Part shown: positions 32,301-40,641 of the stretch, in pieces
Layout: every line of letters begins with the position of its first letter
Numbering within the stretch: position 1 is the stretch's first letter
Origin: Alkalithermobacter paradoxus
Lineage (GTDB): Bacteria; Bacillota; Clostridia; Peptostreptococcales; Peptostreptococcaceae
Length of the DNA: 40,767 nt
NCBI GenBank assembly: GCA_002029295.1
Contig: MZGW01000012.1
Coordinates: 1 to 40,767, forward strand
Direction of reading: 5' to 3'
Program-made: the position numbers and the translations under genes
The notes under the pieces: generated by a model
Told to the model about the DNA's origin: nothing
Database searches by the model: none
What the model saw: only the letters and a program-made list of their open reading frames with translations

Positions 32301-34180
32301 TGGCATTTTTCCCTATCCTCCATGAAGATGAACTCCTGTATAGTATACTGGCTAGATATCGTGTTTATAGTGGAAATGTAAGTTTAAAGTCTACTTTAGA
32401 TGATATATATGGTCATAGAAATGTTACTGCTGTAATGGACTTACCTTCTAACATAAATAGAATTATTGCAAATATGCCATTAGGCAACCATTATGATGCA
32501 AATGAATTAATACAAAAGCATACTCTATATCCTTTCTATGCTGCTTTTATTCCGCCTAAAAGAGCAAGTGAAATCAAAGATTATATGAAGGGAGATAAAG
32601 GTGGTAGCATATATAATAAAATTGGTCTAATGGCAAGTTCTATTACATTAAACGAATACTTTAAATTCTGTCCGGAATGTTTAAAAGAAGATCGAGAAAG
32701 ATTCGGGGAGTTATATTGGCACCGAGTACATCAGATTTTCGGTGTATTTGTATGTCCCAAGCATAAGGTGTTATTACAAGATAGTAAAATACCAGTAAGA
32801 GGATTTAATAAACATGAGTATGTGGCAGCCACAGTAAATAATTGTAACAACAGCAGGGGGATGACAAATATAACTGATGATATGCTCCAAAAATTAAATC
32901 TGATTGCACAAGATATAGAGGCTCTACTTAATAGTGAACATGAGAATAAAGAAATAGAATGGTTTAGAGATCAATATGCAAATATTCTTATGGAGAAAGG
33001 GTTAGCAAATGTAAATGGAAAGATAAAGCAGAAGGAGTTATTAACAAGTTTTGTGGACTATTACGGGGATAAACTGTTGGTACTATTGCAATCTTATATA
33101 GATATACACAGTGATCAGAATTGGTTATCAGATTTAGTAAGACGAAAGAATAAAACAAGTCATTCTATAAGACATTTACTATTTATCAGATTTTTAGGTA
33201 TTACAATAAATGATTTGTTCAATAAAAAAATAGAGTATAAGCCATTTGGAGAGGGGCCTTGGCCTTGTTTAAATGTAGCAGCCACCCATTATTTAAAAGA
33301 TGCTATTGTTGATGTAAATATAAAACATAATGCTGACTCTAAAAAACCACTTGGTACTTTTAGATGTTCCTGTGGCTTCATCTATTCGAGAACTGGTCCT
33401 GATATAAAAAATGATGCTAGATACAAGATTAGCAAAGTAAAGGTTTATGGACCTATTTGGGAACAAAAATTAAAAGAACTAGCAGAAAAGAAATTAAGTT
33501 TAAGAGAGACTGCTCGGCAATTAAATGTAGATCCTGCAACCATAAAGAAATATGTTGATAAACTAGATATTAGAACTTACTGGGAGAATAGGACTGTTGA
33601 GAATATAAAAGATGATAAGGTGAGAGATGTAACAGTGATAGATGAAAATAACTTGCAGTTAAAACAGAATGAATGGCTAAGCCTTAAAAAGAAATATCCT
33701 AGTAAAAGTAGAACTGAATTACGAAAATTGAATCCCGCACTATATTCATGGCTATACAGAAACTGCAAGGAATGGATGGAAAAGAATTCACCAATAAAAC
33801 AAGGACCATCAAGTGTTACTTCAAGGATTAATTGGCAAGAAAGAGACAATGAAATTCTATTAAGGGTAACGGAAGTAGTTGAAGAAATTATGAATTCTGA
33901 AGAAAAGCCAGAGCGAATTACAATAAGCCTAGTCGGGAGTAAATTAGGGATAAGATCTTTAATAGAAAAGCATCTTAGTAAACTACCAAGAACAAAAAAA
34001 TGTTTAGAGGAAAACATTGAGAGTACAAAAGATTTTCAAATTAGAAGGATTGAATGGGCTATTAAAGAACTTAAATTACAAGGGAAAGAATTGAAGTCTT
34101 GGGTGATCTTCAGAACGGCTGGTATCAGGACAGAATATCAAGGATATTTAATACAGGAAGTTGAAGAACGAATACGGTAG
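32297..34180 (+). CDS. tnsD: TnsD/TniQ-family target selector
   Basis: A 627-residue protein. The TniQ start FFPILHEDELLYSILARY and a zinc site (C125, C128, C153, H156: FCPECLKEDRERFGELYWHR to CPKH) are clear. A second Cys pair occurs later (FRCSCGFIYSR), followed by a helix-turn-helix (LSLRETARQLNVDPATIKKY). The length matches long TnsD proteins that recognise a fixed chromosomal site, not the short TniQ used with CRISPR. The target site is unknown; the start codon overlaps the tnsC stop. Confidence 0.88.
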   Translation: MMAFFPILHEDELLYSILARYRVYSGNVSLKSTLDDIYGHRNVTAVMDLPSNINRIIANMPLGNHYDANELIQKHTLYPFYAAFIPPKRASEIKDYMKGDKGGSIYNKIGLMASSITLNEYFKFCPECLKEDRERFGELYWHRVHQIFGVFVCPKHKVLLQDSKIPVRGFNKHEYVAATVNNCNNSRGMTNITDDMLQKLNLIAQDIEALLNSEHENKEIEWFRDQYANILMEKGLANVNGKIKQKELLTSFVDYYGDKLLVLLQSYIDIHSDQNWLSDLVRRKNKTSHSIRHLLFIRFLGITINDLFNKKIEYKPFGEGPWPCLNVAATHYLKDAIVDVNIKHNADSKKPLGTFRCSCGFIYSRTGPDIKNDARYKISKVKVYGPIWEQKLKELAEKKLSLRETARQLNVDPATIKKYVDKLDIRTYWENRTVENIKDDKVRDVTVIDENNLQLKQNEWLSLKKKYPSKSRTELRKLNPALYSWLYRNCKEWMEKNSPIKQGPSSVTSRINWQERDNEILLRVTEVVEEIMNSEEKPERITISLVGSKLGIRSLIEKHLSKLPRTKKCLEENIESTKDFQIRRIEWAIKELKLQGKELKSWVIFRTAGIRTEYQGYLIQEVEERIR

Positions 34181-34277
34181 AAGAATCTTGATGTAGGTAA
34201 TAGGTATGATTGATAACCTTTACTTATATTACGATTCTTTATTTTTAGAAAAAAAAGAAAAATCTATGTGGAAATAG

Positions 34278-34306
34278 TTGACAACTGAACATATGTTTGA
34301 TACTAT
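34278..34306 (+). promoter_or_regulatory. consensus promoter upstream of the CBASS operon
   Basis: TTGACA (34278-34283), a 17-base spacer and TACTAT (34301-34306). It is the best promoter in the 34181-34595 gap and about 290 bases before the CD-NTase start. A second candidate is the extended -10 TGATATAAT at 34480-34488. Confidence 0.7.
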
Positions 34307-34346
34307 ATGTTGTGTTATGAAGGATTAGATAAAACTATATGTTGTG
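34288..34346 (+). promoter_or_regulatory. repeated operator-like sites over the CBASS promoter
   Basis: ACTATATGTTGTG occurs twice (34302-34314, 34334-34346) and a related perfect palindrome AACATATGTT lies at 34288-34297, overlapping the spacer and -10 box. Spacing of about three helical turns between the two identical copies suggests cooperative binding by a regulator. Confidence 0.45.
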
Positions 34347-34462
34347 AATTGAGAAAAATAAAAGCGAAACAATAGATAATAAACTGGAAAAAGAAATGAG
34401 AAATAATCGGAATTAATATTAATTAAAGAACAAGAAAAAATCAAGTTTAAGGAGGTATATCT

Positions 34463-34510
34463 ATAGAAACAACTAAAAGTGATATAATGCATATAAGAAT
34501 AAAGGACTAG
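34463..34510 (+). pseudogene. remnant of a small RHH/antitoxin-like gene
   Basis: A good AAGGAGGT site (34449-34456) is followed after six bases by ATA, not ATG, and then a frame reading ETTKSDIMHIRIKD before a stop. The start resembles the N-terminus of RelB/DinJ-like ribbon-helix-helix antitoxins. It is probably a dead regulator or a leader peptide. Confidence 0.3.
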
Positions 34511-34595
34511 AGAAACGGATGCAGACATAACAGTTTTACAATGAAAATTATTATAATTCTTGTTTAAAATATTGATTAGTGAAGGAGGCCTTAAA

Positions 34596-35657
34596 ATGGC
34601 ACAAATACAAAAACAATTTGAAGATTTTCATGATGAAATTAAATTAAAAAGATTTGATGAAAATGCTACATTAAGAGAAAAAAGAGACATTATCATTAAA
34701 AAGATAGAAGATGGATTAGATGATAAATTTAAGGATGACGAAAATGGAGTTCCAAGCGTTGAGTTTATTGATCAAGGAAGTTATGCTGTTGATTTAGGTA
34801 TTATCCCTGAAGATGGAGATTATGATATTGATGAAGGTGCAATATTTGACTTGTACATAGAAGATTATAGTGATCCAACAGAGTTGAAAAAATGGATTAA
34901 AGAAATTATGGAAGGGCATACCTTAACACCACCTAAGATAAAAAACCCATGCGTTACTATAACTTATTCCCAAGATGAAGAACCAATTTACCATGTAGAT
35001 ATACCGGTCTATGCAAAATCAAAAAATGATAGTGAGTTATATATTGCGTGGGGTAAAGAACATTCAAATAATGAAAATAAGTATTGGGACCCTGCTGATC
35101 CAAAAGGTTTAAATGAACATATTAAAAATAGATTTTCAGGAGATGATAAGAAGCAGTTTAAACGAATTGTTCGATATTTGAAAAAGTGGAAAGATGTATG
35201 CTTTAAGAGTAGTAGAAATTCAAGACCTCCTAGTGTTGGAATTACCATTGCTGCATGTGAAATGTTTAATCCGCATACAGAATATAATTCATTGTCAGGA
35301 AAAACAGAATATGTTGATTTAAAGGCACTAAAAAACTTTGTATGGAATTTAAAAAACAAGTTTACATGTGAATGGGATTCGGAGAGGGAAGAATATTTAT
35401 ATTCAATCTATCTTGAGTTGCCTGTTACACCTAAAAAAGATATCTTTAGTAAAATGTCAAAATTACAAATGACAGATTTCTATAATGAGTTGGATGAATT
35501 ATATGATGCTCTAGTAAAGGCTGAAGCAGATAGTGATCCTCATACAGCATGTAAATTATTAGTAGATTATTTTGGTAGTAAGTTCCCTGTTCCTGAAGCA
35601 AAGGAGAGTAGATACCAAGTAGGTAAATCTAATTCACCTTCATCATTTTCCGCATAA
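34596..35657 (+). CDS. CBASS cyclic oligonucleotide synthase (CD-NTase)
   Basis: A 353-residue nucleotidyltransferase of the cGAS/DncV-like family, which makes a cyclic di- or trinucleotide after phage infection. The active site shows GS at 61-62 (DQGSYAVDLGI), DYDID at 75-79 and the third metal-binding Asp at 135 (YHVDIPVYA). The C-terminus is a flexible serine-rich tail ending in SSFSA; a small terminal residue (Ala or Gly) is what Cap2 enzymes conjugate. ATG 34596 follows AAGGAGG by seven bases. Start of the operon; the clade cannot be fixed by eye. Confidence 0.92.
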   Translation: MAQIQKQFEDFHDEIKLKRFDENATLREKRDIIIKKIEDGLDDKFKDDENGVPSVEFIDQGSYAVDLGIIPEDGDYDIDEGAIFDLYIEDYSDPTELKKWIKEIMEGHTLTPPKIKNPCVTITYSQDEEPIYHVDIPVYAKSKNDSELYIAWGKEHSNNENKYWDPADPKGLNEHIKNRFSGDDKKQFKRIVRYLKKWKDVCFKSSRNSRPPSVGITIAACEMFNPHTEYNSLSGKTEYVDLKALKNFVWNLKNKFTCEWDSEREEYLYSIYLELPVTPKKDIFSKMSKLQMTDFYNELDELYDALVKAEADSDPHTACKLLVDYFGSKFPVPEAKESRYQVGKSNSPSSFSA

Positions 35658-35672
35658 AGGGTGATATGTAAG

Positions 35673-37373
35673 ATGAATCAAAGGCTAAAAGAATTGTTAG
35701 AAGTAAAGACATACATCAATGATGTTATTGAGGATGACAAGGATAATAGATTTAAAGTTCTTTTTAAGTTAAGAAATAAATATGAGATTCCACTAATAAT
35801 TACATTTGATGATTATTTTCCAGTGACATTACCACAAATTAGAATTGATACTACACGCTTTCATATTCCTAAGAAGCCACATATTCTAAAGAGTGGATCA
35901 ATATGCTATTTGGACAAGGAGGGTATCGTCTGGAATAGTGACCCCAGTGTAGCATTAGATCTAGTTTTTGAACGGGTGGAAGATGTTCTGCAAGAAAATG
36001 ATGAGCAGATTGAATACCATAGAGAGTTTAATTATTACTTTGCAACTTTAAAGGATTTGGAACAGGCTATTTCTTTTTACGAGCAGGGAGATAACATTGA
36101 AGAAATAAGTTTATATACTGGAAAAAGAGATCAGCCTATGGCATTTTTTAGAGGAGACAAAGAATCTAAAGTAACACTAGAAAACTTAACAGGAAAAAAG
36201 TCAACAGGACTAATACATAGTAAAGCATTATTTATTCCGCTAGATAAGCCATATAATGGTGCAGTACCTCAAGGGGAAGATTTCTGGAGTGTAGACGACA
36301 TTGCTAACTTACTCAAAGAAAATCTTTCATCAGAGAAAATAGAAAAATTAGAAGCATTTTCTACCAATAAGAAAAACTATTATTATCTGTTAGAGATTCC
36401 ACTGATGACAGGTAACAAAGTAACAATTGGGTTATGGTATAGAAAGATAAAAACTCGAAGCATAAGATCTAATCCTATTATAAAACCTGATTCATGTGAA
36501 GAATTTAAAATATACCCTATATATATTTATCGGAATGATAACCATTCCTTGGTTGAAAGAGGTGGTGGAATCATGAGTAATAATAGGGTGCTAATCATTG
36601 GGTGTGGGTCAGTAGGTAGTGATGTACTTTTTTCTTTAGCAAGATCTGGATTAAAAAATTTTACGATTGTTGATTATGATAAATTAGATATGGAAAATTC
36701 ATATAGGCATTTCTTAGGAATGAATAAAGCGTTTGAATATAAGAAAAAGGTTGTTTTACTAAAAGAAGAAATAGAAAGCAGGTATCCAAGTACAAGAATT
36801 GAAGCAATAGACAAAGATATATTAGAATTGCTTAAGGATAAGACTATTGATTTCAATGATTATACTTTAATTTTAATTGCTATTGGTGACCCCAATATTG
36901 AAAGGTACTTGCACAAATTAATATTAGAAACGGATACTCCTGCAATTTTCACATGGGTAGAAGCCTATGGATTAGGTGGTCATGCTTTATTAGTGAATAA
37001 TGGTGATAAAGGCTGTTATGAATGCTTAATTGATGAAGAATTAAATAACTCTGCAGCACTTGCAGGTAAAAGTGATAAGCCATATACTAAGAATATAAAT
37101 GGATGTTCTGGAACTTTTACACCTTATGGCGGACTCGATTCTATGCAAACTGCTCTAATTGCTTCCCGACTTGCTTTAAAGGTAATCAAAAGTGAAATAA
37201 AGGATAATCCTTTGGTTTCATGGAAAGGTAGTTCAGAAGAATTTAGGAAAAACGGGTATGAAACATCTCCTAGGTATGAAAAAAGTTTAGATGATCTTCA
37301 GAAAGAAAACACTGACTATATACGGAGCAACTGTATGTGTTGTTTAGAGGGAAGAATTAAAGATGATAATTGA
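35673..37373 (+). CDS. cap2: Cap2, E2-E1 fusion ubiquitin-transfer-like enzyme
   Basis: A 566-residue two-part enzyme that links the CD-NTase C-terminus to a cellular target and so primes it. The E2-like domain has its likely active cysteine at 79 (GSICYLD). The E1-like ThiF domain has the nucleotide loop IGCGSVGSD (309-317), a zinc site CYEC (448-451) with a later CMCC (554-557), and the likely E1 cysteine at 478 (INGCSGTF). ATG 35673 is preferred to an upstream GTG that lies in the ribosome site. It overlaps cap3 by 11 bases. Confidence 0.92.
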   Translation: MNQRLKELLEVKTYINDVIEDDKDNRFKVLFKLRNKYEIPLIITFDDYFPVTLPQIRIDTTRFHIPKKPHILKSGSICYLDKEGIVWNSDPSVALDLVFERVEDVLQENDEQIEYHREFNYYFATLKDLEQAISFYEQGDNIEEISLYTGKRDQPMAFFRGDKESKVTLENLTGKKSTGLIHSKALFIPLDKPYNGAVPQGEDFWSVDDIANLLKENLSSEKIEKLEAFSTNKKNYYYLLEIPLMTGNKVTIGLWYRKIKTRSIRSNPIIKPDSCEEFKIYPIYIYRNDNHSLVERGGGIMSNNRVLIIGCGSVGSDVLFSLARSGLKNFTIVDYDKLDMENSYRHFLGMNKAFEYKKKVVLLKEEIESRYPSTRIEAIDKDILELLKDKTIDFNDYTLILIAIGDPNIERYLHKLILETDTPAIFTWVEAYGLGGHALLVNNGDKGCYECLIDEELNNSAALAGKSDKPYTKNINGCSGTFTPYGGLDSMQTALIASRLALKVIKSEIKDNPLVSWKGSSEEFRKNGYETSPRYEKSLDDLQKENTDYIRSNCMCCLEGRIKDDN

Positions 37374-37854
37374 TATTGGCAATAAAAAGATAAAAATTAA
37401 TAATGATACTTTAATACCTATCTATGATTACCGACAAATAAGGCCCAATGATTGTGAAGCCGGTGGAATGCTAATAGGATCAATTATAAGAAATTCTAAT
37501 GATATCGTTATAGAAGATCTGACACTACCAATAAAAGAGGATATCCGTTCTAGGGTTAAATATGTCCGTAGTGAAAAGCATAATGAGTTGCTTGAACAAA
37601 AATGGATAGAGAGCCAGTATACTAAGATGTACTTTGGAGAGTGGCATACCCACCCCCAGAACAATCCTTTTCCATCATCACAAGACATTATAAATTGGAT
37701 GAACTTAATGAAGAAATCAAAAACAGAGGCAGAAATATTAGTATTTCTCATAGCAGGAAATTCGTCTTTTAAAGTATGGATAGGAGATAGAAAAAGAAAA
37801 ACAATCCATCAAATTTATGGGGGTGATTATAGTGAATTTAAAATGGTTAGATGA
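37363..37854 (+). CDS. cap3: Cap3, JAB/JAMM isopeptidase
   Basis: A 163-residue metalloprotease that removes the CD-NTase conjugate. The JAMM residues are E32 (EAGGMLIG), H95 and H97 (EWHTHPQN), S105 and D108 (SSQD). Cap2 plus Cap3 defines type II CBASS. The gene overlaps cap2 before and the effector after. Confidence 0.92.
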   Translation: MIIDIGNKKIKINNDTLIPIYDYRQIRPNDCEAGGMLIGSIIRNSNDIVIEDLTLPIKEDIRSRVKYVRSEKHNELLEQKWIESQYTKMYFGEWHTHPQNNPFPSSQDIINWMNLMKKSKTEAEILVFLIAGNSSFKVWIGDRKRKTIHQIYGGDYSEFKMVR

Positions 37855-38779
37855 AATAATAAATATAGTTAAACAAGATACCGGTAAAGGTGTTGTCTTG
37901 ATAGGAATTTTACTCATAATAGCCTTTATTATTTCTATTTTAGCGATTCTTACATATAGGAAAAACAAGTTTTTACAGAGACTTATAAACTATATTCCTT
38001 TTATACAAAAAGAGTTTGTATTGATCGGTAACTTTTCAAAAAAGGAAGGAAAAATAAACGATATAACAAACAACTACTTGGAATCAGGATGTAAGGTTTT
38101 TAAACTGGAAACTTATAAAGAATTTGCAGAGGATGGAACCATTACAAAAGATAACCTTGAAAGAGTGATCAAGAAGCAGCAGAAAACAATAGATGATGCA
38201 AAAAAAATAATGAAGAATAAAAACTCATTCATATACATAGGGTTTCCTCATGTTCCTTTAGGATTCTTAGATGGCATTAATTTTACAGATATAGATGAAC
38301 CAATATTATATGAGTATCAAGGTATGGACTCTGAATGCTTAGGGAGAGGATTTTTTGAATTAAAACGGATATATAATTCAGCACTTGACTTGCTAGATAA
38401 TATTGGAGATAGGGCAACAATAGAAAATGAAATTGCATTAAAAATTGAGCAGTCCTTTAAAATTAATGATGGTGATATTAGAAAAGTTATAAATGTACCT
38501 TCTATTATATCCTTTGGACCTGAAACACCGGGGAGATGGAAAATAACTAATTATGCTCAAATAGATAAGTATCAGCGAGAATTTGAAAGAGTTCTTAGTG
38601 AATTAAAAAATAAAGGAGTAGAAAAAATACATCTATTTGCCACAACACCTGTCGCATTGAGTTTTAGTTTAGGCAGAGTGATCAAGCACTATCACCCGGA
38701 AGTTGTAATTTACAACTATAACAATGGTATATTTGATTGGGGAGTAAATCTTAGAAGTAAAGAAGTGATATTTAAATAA
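37832..38779 (+). CDS. TM-SAVED effector of CBASS (Cap14-like)
   Basis: A 315-residue protein. One strong membrane helix lies at about 19-42 (VVLIGILLIIAFIISILAIL), followed by a basic linker. From residue 60 on is a SAVED ligand-binding domain, seen in EFVLIGNFSK, the paired Asp/Glu segments and the closing IHLFATTPVALSFSLGRVI with HPEVVIYNY. SAVED domains bind cyclic oligonucleotides made by CD-NTases and, in TM-SAVED proteins, probably oligomerise to break the inner membrane. GTG 37832, seven bases after GGGGGTGA, is preferred over ATG 37817, which overlaps that site. Confidence 0.85.
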   Translation: MNLKWLDEIINIVKQDTGKGVVLIGILLIIAFIISILAILTYRKNKFLQRLINYIPFIQKEFVLIGNFSKKEGKINDITNNYLESGCKVFKLETYKEFAEDGTITKDNLERVIKKQQKTIDDAKKIMKNKNSFIYIGFPHVPLGFLDGINFTDIDEPILYEYQGMDSECLGRGFFELKRIYNSALDLLDNIGDRATIENEIALKIEQSFKINDGDIRKVINVPSIISFGPETPGRWKITNYAQIDKYQREFERVLSELKNKGVEKIHLFATTPVALSFSLGRVIKHYHPEVVIYNYNNGIFDWGVNLRSKEVIFK

Positions 38780-38798
38780 TGATGTAATAAGTCTTAGG

Positions 38799-38817
38799 AT
38801 TTACCTTTCAGGTAAAT
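38799..38817 (+). other. intergenic hairpin between effector and HEPN gene
   Basis: Perfect eight-base arms ATTTACCT and AGGTAAAT around TTC. No T-run follows, so it is not a classical terminator; it may stabilise or process the message between the two genes. Confidence 0.55.
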
Positions 38818-38834
38818 GTTCAGGGGGAGTTTTT

Positions 38835-40556
38835 ATGGACAAGGAGAAATTTAATAGGTACAAAGCATATATAGATAAAGACAATCTATTACGGATAGAA
38901 TATATATTTGAAAAAGATGAGTGTGAAATAACTAAAAGGTTTATTAAAGATGTATTCGATTTAGATACGGACAAGATGAGTTTCTCCGAGATTCATGAGT
39001 TTTTAAGTTCCATATTTAAGTATAGAAATATAAATTTTCCTAAAAATGAAATGGATTTTTATATTACTGTATATAAAAAGATAATCTTTTTAGAAGGGCT
39101 TCCAAGGGATGAATATAAAATATTAAATGATAAAATCAACAGACTATATATAAAAATTGATGAAATCATGAGTAAAATTGAGATTAGAAAAAGTAATCTG
39201 AAAGAAGAATATGATAAACATAAAGAAAGATTAGCAGATATTAATAATAGAATAGAAAGATTACGAAAAGAATTTAAACCCTATATAGAAGAAGTTAGGG
39301 AGAAAGAATTAATAACAACTAGATTATTACCTTATATAGAATACCAAAACAAAAAATGTGATCACTACAATAAAATGTTAGAAAATGAAAGATTAGATTT
39401 GCAGAAAGTTAATATAAAATCTAAAGCATTATCTAATTGTAATAAAATAAGATCAGATGAAAGCGATACTTTTAAATATTTCTTATCACCTATTGAAGAT
39501 AGTGAAGAATTATTTTTACCAGAGTGTGATTATAGTATTTCAATAAAATTTTATAAGGAATTAAAAGGTTTATTAGAGAAATATGATTCGTTGTACTACC
39601 AAGAGAAACAAGATGAGATTAATCAATTATTGGCTAATTATAAGTATAAATCAGATATAATTGAGAAAGTTAAAAAGGATAACATCCATAATTATATAAA
39701 ATTTATTGCCACTTATATTGAAGAAAAAAATGTTTGCGGCTATATTTTAGAAAATACAAATAATAACCATGTTATCTATAGAAGAAAGGAAGTAATAAAA
39801 ACTGCTATAGATTGTTATAAGGAGAAGAATTACTTATCCTTTATAAGTATAATTGCTACACAAATAGAAGGAATATTCTATGACTATTGTTTTGAAATGG
39901 GTATCCAACCGGATGGAATAAACTCATTTACTTTAAATACTAAATTAAATATGCTAAATGAAAAAATTCGCTTCAATGCATATGAGTATTTTGCTTTTGA
40001 TTTTCCGTTAATAAGGAATATGGTCGCACATGGTTTATTGATGGATGATGAACATGTTGCGAAAACGGCACATGAAGTTTTGTTGGATTTGCAATTTCTT
40101 GTTTTTGATATAAAAACAAATGAAAAGATACCCTACAATAAGCCACTAAAGTTTTTTAGCATGTTTGATACAGACAAGAATATATATTTAACGGTTTCTA
40201 AACTATGCAAAACAAATCCTAATGATGAATGTATGTATAGATATCTATATGATAAAGATTATAAAAATAATTTAGAATGGCTATTTAATCCAATGTACAA
40301 AAGCATAATTGAATTTTATGGCTTACTAGATCAAGTGGAAAAGGTTCATAATTATTTAATAGGCAATAAATTTTGGGTTTTCTTAGAAACAAGGTTAAAT
40401 GGAATATTAAATAAAGAAATAATAGTGCAATGGGATAATATATTACAAGTTATGATATGTTACTATAAAAACCATAGTAGTTATAAGTCTACATTTAATG
40501 AAATAGTGAGAGTAAAGAAGATATTGAGTAATAAAATGAGTACTAAACTATACTGA
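38835..40556 (+). CDS. coiled-coil protein with HEPN motif
   Basis: A 573-residue soluble protein not known to me as part of CBASS. Residues about 95-160 are charged and probably a coiled coil (DEIMSKIEIRKSNLKEEYDK and on). Around 330-420 is a helical domain with the sequence PLIRNMVAHGLL, where R394 and H399 (RNxxxH) match the catalytic signature of HEPN ribonucleases; DUF4209-type proteins carry a similar motif. It lies 55 bases after the effector, same strand, with GGGGGAG before ATG 38835. It may be a fifth CBASS gene or a separate abortive-infection gene that cuts RNA. Function inferred. Confidence 0.6.
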   Translation: MDKEKFNRYKAYIDKDNLLRIEYIFEKDECEITKRFIKDVFDLDTDKMSFSEIHEFLSSIFKYRNINFPKNEMDFYITVYKKIIFLEGLPRDEYKILNDKINRLYIKIDEIMSKIEIRKSNLKEEYDKHKERLADINNRIERLRKEFKPYIEEVREKELITTRLLPYIEYQNKKCDHYNKMLENERLDLQKVNIKSKALSNCNKIRSDESDTFKYFLSPIEDSEELFLPECDYSISIKFYKELKGLLEKYDSLYYQEKQDEINQLLANYKYKSDIIEKVKKDNIHNYIKFIATYIEEKNVCGYILENTNNNHVIYRRKEVIKTAIDCYKEKNYLSFISIIATQIEGIFYDYCFEMGIQPDGINSFTLNTKLNMLNEKIRFNAYEYFAFDFPLIRNMVAHGLLMDDEHVAKTAHEVLLDLQFLVFDIKTNEKIPYNKPLKFFSMFDTDKNIYLTVSKLCKTNPNDECMYRYLYDKDYKNNLEWLFNPMYKSIIEFYGLLDQVEKVHNYLIGNKFWVFLETRLNGILNKEIIVQWDNILQVMICYYKNHSSYKSTFNEIVRVKKILSNKMSTKLY

Positions 40557-40641
40557 AGTAACTAATTGTCCATTAATAAAATAATTTATTGACTTGTTTT
40601 ATTCTGCTTTTTTCTTGGAACTTACTGCTTTAAACTATCTA

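Larger units (their letters stand above)
27646..34180 (+). mobile_element. Tn7-like transposition module tnsABCD
   Basis: Four genes in the canonical order, overlapping by 14, 8 and 4 bases. TnsA and TnsB form the heteromeric transposase, TnsC is the AAA+ regulator, and TnsD the site-selecting protein. No tnsE and no CRISPR-Cas gene is visible. I could not find a convincing pair of element ends around this module by eye, so the outer limits are unknown; cargo in Tn7-like elements usually lies downstream of tnsD, where the CBASS operon is. Confidence 0.85.

Noticed and set aside
33577-34017. 146-codon open frame on the minus strand inside tnsD
   Set aside because: Antisense to conserved coding sequence, no ribosome site, no recognisable motif.
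27299-34288. AGTTGACAACT at both 27297 and 34276 as element borders
   Set aside because: The shared 11-mer is short, almost self-complementary, and in both places is part of a promoter-like or hairpin context with no further similarity.
34302-34346. ACTATATGTTGTG copies as Tn7 end sites
   Set aside because: Only two exact copies, 32 bases apart, no TGT terminus and no inverted partner elsewhere; their position over a promoter fits operators better.
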